A DNA stretch of 64,000 nt from Collinsella phocaeensis (GTDB lineage Bacteria; Actinomycetota; Coriobacteriia; Coriobacteriales; Coriobacteriaceae). The notes beneath the pieces are model-generated. The model searched no databases and was not told where the DNA came from. It was given only the letters and a program-made list of their open reading frames with translations. The stretch lies in contig NZ_FQLR01000004.1 in the NCBI RefSeq assembly GCF_900119895.1, positions 124,001 to 188,000 on the forward strand, given 5' to 3'. Of the stretch, positions 59,513 to 64,000 are shown in pieces. A program made the translations under genes and the position numbers. Each line of letters opens with the position of its first letter. The first letter of the stretch is position 1.

Positions 59513-60526
59513 CTAGACGTCCTTCTCCACGAGGACGTATATCGCCTCGGCTCGCGGCGCCTCGCTTCTTGCCCCGACCTCCGATACGAGGTCGACGGTG
59601 GCCCCCGGCTTCACGTACTCCGCGTAGACGTCGGCGTAGCTGAACGACGTCCACAAGTCGTCGCTCCCCATTTTCAGAAGGGCTCCGCCCGGGCCGCCGT
59701 TCCCGTCCTCCGCGCGCAGGAAGACCTCGGCTTTGCGCCACCTGTCCTCGGTGTTGTTCGTGATAGTCCCGCTCAGCTTCCCGTCCGGCGCGATGTCGAT
59801 GGTGAGGTCGCACTCCTCCGGGGTGAGGATGTCGTAGTTCTGCTCGAGCTGCTCCCAGCCGCCGGTCTCAATCTCGATGTCGCTTGCATCCTCGAGGCCG
59901 AACTTCTGCTCGTCACCGTTTTCGGGCGTGTAGGAAGCCACCGTGCCGTCCCCTTTCTCGGCGAGCAGCACGACCTCGTTCTCGCCCGGCATCAGGTAGG
60001 CGATGGTCCCGTTCGTGCCGTAACCTGGCGACCAGCAGGAGAGCTTCATCTCGAGTTGCGTCTTGTCCTTGTCGCCGTACTCGTCGACGATCTCGAAATC
60101 GCCCGTCGCCGTGATCTCGACGTTCCGCGCGATTTCGTCGGTGTTGTTGGTGACGGTGAGCTTCACGCAGCGGCCGAGGCCCTCCTCGTCGTCGGCCTTG
60201 ATCCCGCTCACCTCGAGGTCCTCGTACGCTTCCTCCTCGACGCCCGATTCGGCCTGCTTGGTGACATGGGGGTCCTCCTTGGGTGCCGCGAGCGCGCGGA
60301 TGCACATGAAGCCGCCCACCGCGACGAGCGCGATGGCGACTGCCGCGATGAGCGGCCTCTTCGATCGCTTTTTCTTCATGGGAGCGGGTGCGAGACTGGG
60401 CTCCGATGAATCGTCCGGCGTGGATTCCACGTTGACGGTCGACTCCTTCTCGGTGAGGGGCGAGCCGCAAGACGGGCAGAACGAGGAGCCTTCCGGGGCC
60501 TTCTTTCCGCATTTGGGACAGAACAT
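59513..60526 (-). CDS. Zinc-ribbon membrane protein
   Basis: 337 residues. The start MFCPKCGKKAPEGSSFCPSCG is a four-cysteine zinc ribbon. A short linker, one membrane helix (about 55-77) and an extracytoplasmic beta-rich region of 250 residues follow, with GRCVKLTVTNNTDEIARNVEI and LSGTITNNTEDRWRKAEVF, which look like two related Ig-like repeats (FxxLxxx-type domains). AAAGGAGG 5 bp before the ATG. Such proteins are common in Gram-positive bacteria and of unknown role. Confidence 0.8.
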   Translation of the reverse strand: MFCPKCGKKAPEGSSFCPSCGSPLTEKESTVNVESTPDDSSEPSLAPAPMKKKRSKRPLIAAVAIALVAVGGFMCIRALAAPKEDPHVTKQAESGVEEEAYEDLEVSGIKADDEEGLGRCVKLTVTNNTDEIARNVEITATGDFEIVDEYGDKDKTQLEMKLSCWSPGYGTNGTIAYLMPGENEVVLLAEKGDGTVASYTPENGDEQKFGLEDASDIEIETGGWEQLEQNYDILTPEECDLTIDIAPDGKLSGTITNNTEDRWRKAEVFLRAEDGNGGPGGALLKMGSDDLWTSFSYADVYAEYVKPGATVDLVSEVGARSEAPRAEAIYVLVEKDV

Positions 60527-60590
60527 ACTGCCTCCTTTCAAGTTGGTAAGGGGCCCGGCGCATGGGCGGGCCCCTCGGAATCGGATGTCT

Positions 60591-63500
60591 TTACAGTTGG
60601 TTCCTGCGACGGAAGTGCGCGCCCGCGCCCATCGCGGCCATGCCCGCGAGCACGACGCCCGCGATCATGGCGCCCGCCGCGTCGCCCGTCTGCGGCAGGT
60701 CGTCGCCGGACTGCGCGGCCTTGGCCGTGGCCTCGGGCGCGGCCACGTCGTAGCCGGCCTGTGTCATGCCGCCCTGCTCCGTGCCCTGCTCGGGCTTGCC
60801 GGGCGTGACCTCGGGCTGCTCGGGCTTCTTTTCGGGCAGCAGCGCCACGAGCTCGTCGTAGGCGGCCTGCGCGTCGGCGAGCGCCGCCTTCTTCTCGGCG
60901 AGCTCGGCTGCGGTGGCGTCCTTGTCCTTGAGCGCGGCCTCGTAGGCGGCCTTCGCCTCCGCGAGGCGGTCGGCGGCCATCTCGGCGAGCACGGCCTTCT
61001 CCTCGTAGGCGAGGTGCGCCGCATCGAGCGCGGCCTTCACGTCCGCGTCGTCGGAGGTGCCGCCGTTCAGGACGGCGTCCTTCACCGCGTCGGCGTCCGG
61101 CAGCGCGGCAGCCCACGCGTCGGCCTTGGCCTGGGCTTGCGGAAGCGCGGCCTCGGCGGCCTGCTTGATGCCCGTCTGCTCCTCGATGTCGGCCATGATG
61201 GCGTCCACGAGGGCGTCGACCTCGGCCTTGGCCGCCGCGGCCTCATCGGCCGTGTTCTTTGCCGCGTCGCGGTCGCGCTCGAGCTGGGCGACCTGCTGCC
61301 TCTTGGCCTCGAGTGCGGCCTCGGCGTCGTTCAACGCCTCGGTCTGCTCCGTGGTGGGGCCGGCGGCCTCTGCTGCGGCCTTCTTCTGGTCGTAGTCGGC
61401 CTCGGCGGCCTCGATCTGGGTGTTCAGGGCCTCGATCTGGGTGTTGAGGTCGTCCACGAGCGCGTTCGCCTTGTCGTAGGCGTCGTCCGCCTCGGCCGCA
61501 TTGGCCTGGGCGGCATCGAGCGCCGTGGCGGCGTCGGTGAGGCTCTTGTAGGAGGCCTTCGTCTCCTCGAGCTCGCGCGCGGCGGTCTCGGAGGCGTCGC
61601 GCAGGCCCTCGAGCTGGCCCTGGGCCTGGGTAAGCTGGCCCTCGAGCTCGGACTTCCGGCCGTTGAGCTCCTCGACCTTCTGGTTCACCTCGGAGGTGAC
61701 GTTGGTCAGGTTCTCCTGGGCGTCGGACTTGGCCTGCTTGGCCGCGTTCAGCTCCTGCTCGGCCTTGTCGTAGGCGGCTTGCAGGCCGTCCTCGGTCGGG
61801 CGCGCGCCGATGGCGGCAAGGTTGTCGTTCGCCTGCGTAAGAGTCTCATTGGCAGACGTGACGCCGTTCTGGGCATCAGCCACCTCGCCCTCGGCCGCGG
61901 CCTTCTGCTGCTCGAGCTCGGCGAGCTTGGCCTGGAGCTTCTGAAGCGTCTCGTCGGACGCCCCGCCGTTCTCGGCGGTTTCTTGGATGGCCTCGTCGAT
62001 GAGCGCGAGGATGTCCTCGGGGTAGAACTCGAACTCACCCTTGAACAGCAGGTCGGTGAGTTTGCTATAGCCACCTTCGGTTATTCCTGGCCAGCCGGCA
62101 TAGATCTGGTTGTCGGTGTCGTACACCTGACCGTAGGTGCTGCCGTACCGGTTGCCACCGGGCACGGTGTTGATGGCCGCGCCGGTCATGCGGTAATCGG
62201 GGTTCATGAGGTTCAGGTAGTGACCGACCTTGGAGTAGGTGTCATTGTCGACTTCGGATTGGTGCTGCATGTAGACCGACCAGGCGGTGGCGTCGGTGGT
62301 CGTCCAGCCCTTCTCGGCGCAGAACTTCTCCCAGATGGATTTCTCGGAGTACCAGCTGTCGACGGCACCCTTGCCGTTGGCATGGCCCCAGGCGAGGTTC
62401 TCCGCGATGCCGAAACCGTATGGGTTTTCAACGTAGCCGTCGGGAGTCTTCTCGGCCATGTGATTTTGGACGTGGTCGATGTGAGATGCCGACCAGTTGG
62501 CCTGGAGCATCGAGGCGGCCATGAGGTTGATCGAGATCTGGATGGGCTTGAGGCCCGCGGCCTCGCGCAGCTCGTTCGTGTGCTGGATGATCTCGAGCGA
62601 CGCCTTGACGTTGTCGAGGTCGGTCGCATCGCCCTCCTTGCCCACATGGGTGTAGTCGGAGAGCAGCGTGCCGTCATCGAGCTCGTAGTCGTAGAAAGGA
62701 CCGCCCGTGCCGGTGAGGAGGTGATAGGCGTCGGCCAGATAGCCACGTTCGATATCGACGGGCTTCCCGCTGCTGGTGGTGAACTTGGCGTTGTACCACT
62801 CGAGGAAGTCGACGAAGTCATCCATCATGGCCTCGGTGCCCTGGTCGATGCCCCCGGTGATCTCGTCGATCTGCTTCTGGACGCCGTCGATCTGGCTCTT
62901 GAGGTCGGCGACCTTCTGTTGCGCCTCGGTGAGCGTCTGCTTGGCGGCCTCGACGCCCTGCTTGGCCGTCTCGACGGCCTCCTGGAGGGGCTTGGCCTTC
63001 TCGTCCCACTGGCGCTGGGCCTCGGCGAGGTCCTCGAGCGCAGCCGCGGCGATATCGAACGCCTCCTGCTTCTGGTTCACGAGGCCGTTCGCGGCATCGA
63101 GCGCGTCCTGCGCCTCGGCCACCTTGGCCTGCTCGGACGCGATCTGGGCGTCGATGCCCTCGATCTGGCCGGGGAGCGTGGCGATCTTGTTCTCGGCCTC
63201 GGCGAGCGCGGCCGCGGCGGCGTCGGCGGCCTGCTGCTTCTCTTGGATCGCCGATGCGGCCTCGGCCTCGGCTTGCGTGCCGGCGCCGGCGACGGCCGTA
63301 TCGTAGGCCGTCTGGGCTGCGCTCAGCTTCTCGTTGGCGGCGTCGAGCGCGGCCTTGGCGCTCGCGATGGCCCCCTCGTCCTCGCCGTCCTTGACGGCGT
63401 CGTAGGCGGCCTGGGCGTTCGCCTGCTCGCCGGTCGCGGCCTCGAGCGCGGCCTTCTCGTCGGCGACGAGCTCGCCCTTGATGGCCTCGACGGTGGCGGC

Positions 63501-63998
63501 GTAGTTCGCCTTCGCGCTCGCGAGCGCCTCGTCGGCCTGTGTCTTCGCGGCCTGCTTGCCCGCGAGATCGCTCTGGGCTGCTGCCAGCTCGCCCTGCTTG
63601 GAGGCCAGCTTGGCGTTGAGCTGATCGAGCGCGGCCTTCGCCTCGTCGGCGGCCTGCTGCTTGGCCTGCTGGTCCGCGACGGCCTCGTCGTAGGCCTTCT
63701 TCGCCTCGTCGTAGGCGGCCTGCTCGTCGGCGGTCGGGTTCTCGCCGAGCGCGTCGAGGGCCGCTTGCGCCTCCTTCAGCGCCTCGTTGGCCTCATCGAG
63801 CGCGGTCTGCGCTTGCGTCTGGTTCTTCTCGGCCGCTACCTTGTCGGTCTCGAGGCCCTCGAGCGCGGCGCTCGCATCTGAGGACTGGCGGTTCAGGTCC
63901 TCGACCTTCTGCTGGGCGGCGGCGAGCTCGGCGTTGAGCGCCTCGATCTGGCGCTCGAGCTCGGCGACCTTCGCGGCGTCGGCCTGGCTCGCGGCGGC
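60591..63998 (-). CDS. Large coiled-coil surface protein with CAP/SCP domain and LPQTG anchor (5' end outside window)
   Basis: The frame is open to the window edge; at least 1,135 residues are visible. Going from the N-terminal side, about 380 residues of Ala/Glu/Lys heptad coiled coil come first. A CAP/SCP-like domain (about nt 61980-62830) follows, with IIQHTNELREAAGLKPIQIS, NLMAASMLQANW, ENLAWGHANG and VGHYLNLMNPDYRMTGAAI. A second coiled coil of about 350 residues, a Pro-rich spacer, LPQTGD, a hydrophobic helix and FRRRNQL close the protein. It should be sortase-anchored. It may act as an adhesin or spacer projecting the CAP domain; the catalytic role of bacterial CAP domains is unclear. 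An opposite-strand frame of 1,272 codons here is a shadow. Confidence 0.88.
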   Translation of the reverse strand, partial: AAASQADAAKVAELERQIEALNAELAAAQQKVEDLNRQSSDASAALEGLETDKVAAEKNQTQAQTALDEANEALKEAQAALDALGENPTADEQAAYDEAKKAYDEAVADQQAKQQAADEAKAALDQLNAKLASKQGELAAAQSDLAGKQAAKTQADEALASAKANYAATVEAIKGELVADEKAALEAATGEQANAQAAYDAVKDGEDEGAIASAKAALDAANEKLSAAQTAYDTAVAGAGTQAEAEAASAIQEKQQAADAAAAALAEAENKIATLPGQIEGIDAQIASEQAKVAEAQDALDAANGLVNQKQEAFDIAAAALEDLAEAQRQWDEKAKPLQEAVETAKQGVEAAKQTLTEAQQKVADLKSQIDGVQKQIDEITGGIDQGTEAMMDDFVDFLEWYNAKFTTSSGKPVDIERGYLADAYHLLTGTGGPFYDYELDDGTLLSDYTHVGKEGDATDLDNVKASLEIIQHTNELREAAGLKPIQISINLMAASMLQANWSASHIDHVQNHMAEKTPDGYVENPYGFGIAENLAWGHANGKGAVDSWYSEKSIWEKFCAEKGWTTTDATAWSVYMQHQSEVDNDTYSKVGHYLNLMNPDYRMTGAAINTVPGGNRYGSTYGQVYDTDNQIYAGWPGITEGGYSKLTDLLFKGEFEFYPEDILALIDEAIQETAENGGASDETLQKLQAKLAELEQQKAAAEGEVADAQNGVTSANETLTQANDNLAAIGARPTEDGLQAAYDKAEQELNAAKQAKSDAQENLTNVTSEVNQKVEELNGRKSELEGQLTQAQGQLEGLRDASETAARELEETKASYKSLTDAATALDAAQANAAEADDAYDKANALVDDLNTQIEALNTQIEAAEADYDQKKAAAEAAGPTTEQTEALNDAEAALEAKRQQVAQLERDRDAAKNTADEAAAAKAEVDALVDAIMADIEEQTGIKQAAEAALPQAQAKADAWAAALPDADAVKDAVLNGGTSDDADVKAALDAAHLAYEEKAVLAEMAADRLAEAKAAYEAALKDKDATAAELAEKKAALADAQAAYDELVALLPEKKPEQPEVTPGKPEQGTEQGGMTQAGYDVAAPEATAKAAQSGDDLPQTGDAAGAMIAGVVLAGMAAMGAGAHFRRRNQL

Positions 63999-64000
63999 AG

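Noticed and set aside
60063-63881. A 1,272-codon plus-strand open frame rich in Leu, Gly and Val
   Set aside because: It is the antisense shadow of the coiled-coil surface protein. It spans the gap between two minus-strand genes, lacks a ribosome site and shows no family motif.
1-64000. CRISPR array
   Set aside because: No regularly spaced set of three or more identical repeats of CRISPR size was seen. The closest cases are the 28-bp tandem pair and the 23-bp pair, which have no spacers or only one.

Overview
The window is high-GC bacterial DNA that reads as a gut Coriobacteriia genome, most like Collinsella. The reasons are the small bacterial-type SRP RNA, the rpsF-ssb-rpsR-DUF2232-rplI operon, sortase-anchored surface proteins with LAQTG/LPQTG motifs, alanine-rich proteins, and frequent GTG and TTG starts. 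The genus is inferred from overall character and was not tested by a search.

Bases 1-33.9 kb are mostly chromosomal backbone. They hold the C-terminal part of a large wall-anchored GH31 glycosidase, purE, a class B sortase with a very long N-terminal tail, a CmpB-like membrane protein and tRNA-Ser(UGA). Next come a TadA-glycerate kinase fusion, SRP RNA with an IS110/IS1111-type insertion sequence directly behind it, a heterodimeric ABC exporter, and an OatA-like acyltransferase divergent from a DeoR regulator. LemA, a TetR regulator, two more tRNA-Ser genes and a DUF4013 protein follow, then the S6 ribosomal operon, exonuclease III, a sirtuin, a FolP-FolK fusion, BirA and CoaX. Small GGGGACAGGCAC-centred palindromes and one MITE-like inverted-repeat unit lie in the intergenic spaces.

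Bases 33,869-49,060 are an integrated mobilizable island. It sits in the 3' half of an initiator tRNA-Met gene and is bounded by perfect 46-bp repeats (attL and attR). Sets of TTGTGGCAG repeats beside each end look like integrase arm sites. The island carries a tyrosine integrase, an excisionase-like protein, a DnaC-like ATPase, and a MobC, TraG/VirD4 and MobP-type mobilization module. Its cargo looks defensive: an MmeI-like restriction-modification enzyme overlapping a HEPN-motif protein, and an unusual protein joining a DEDDh exonuclease, a PD-(D/E)XK nuclease core and two zinc ribbons. A strongly structured divergent intergenic region lies between these two sets of genes.

Bases 49,060 to about 58.4 kb are a second, very high-GC element abutting the first. 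It has its own tyrosine integrase and excisionase, a HUH/SF3-helicase replication protein broken by a C7 tract, several small genes, a candidate oriT, and a MobV relaxase preceded by a duplicated copy of its own N terminus. No second right-hand copy of the tRNA repeat was found.

The last 5.5 kb, on the minus strand, hold a lipoprotein, a zinc-ribbon membrane protein, and the C-terminal part of a very large coiled-coil surface protein with a CAP/SCP domain and an LPQTG anchor. The start of that protein lies beyond the window. These three may be chromosomal or may be cargo of the second element.
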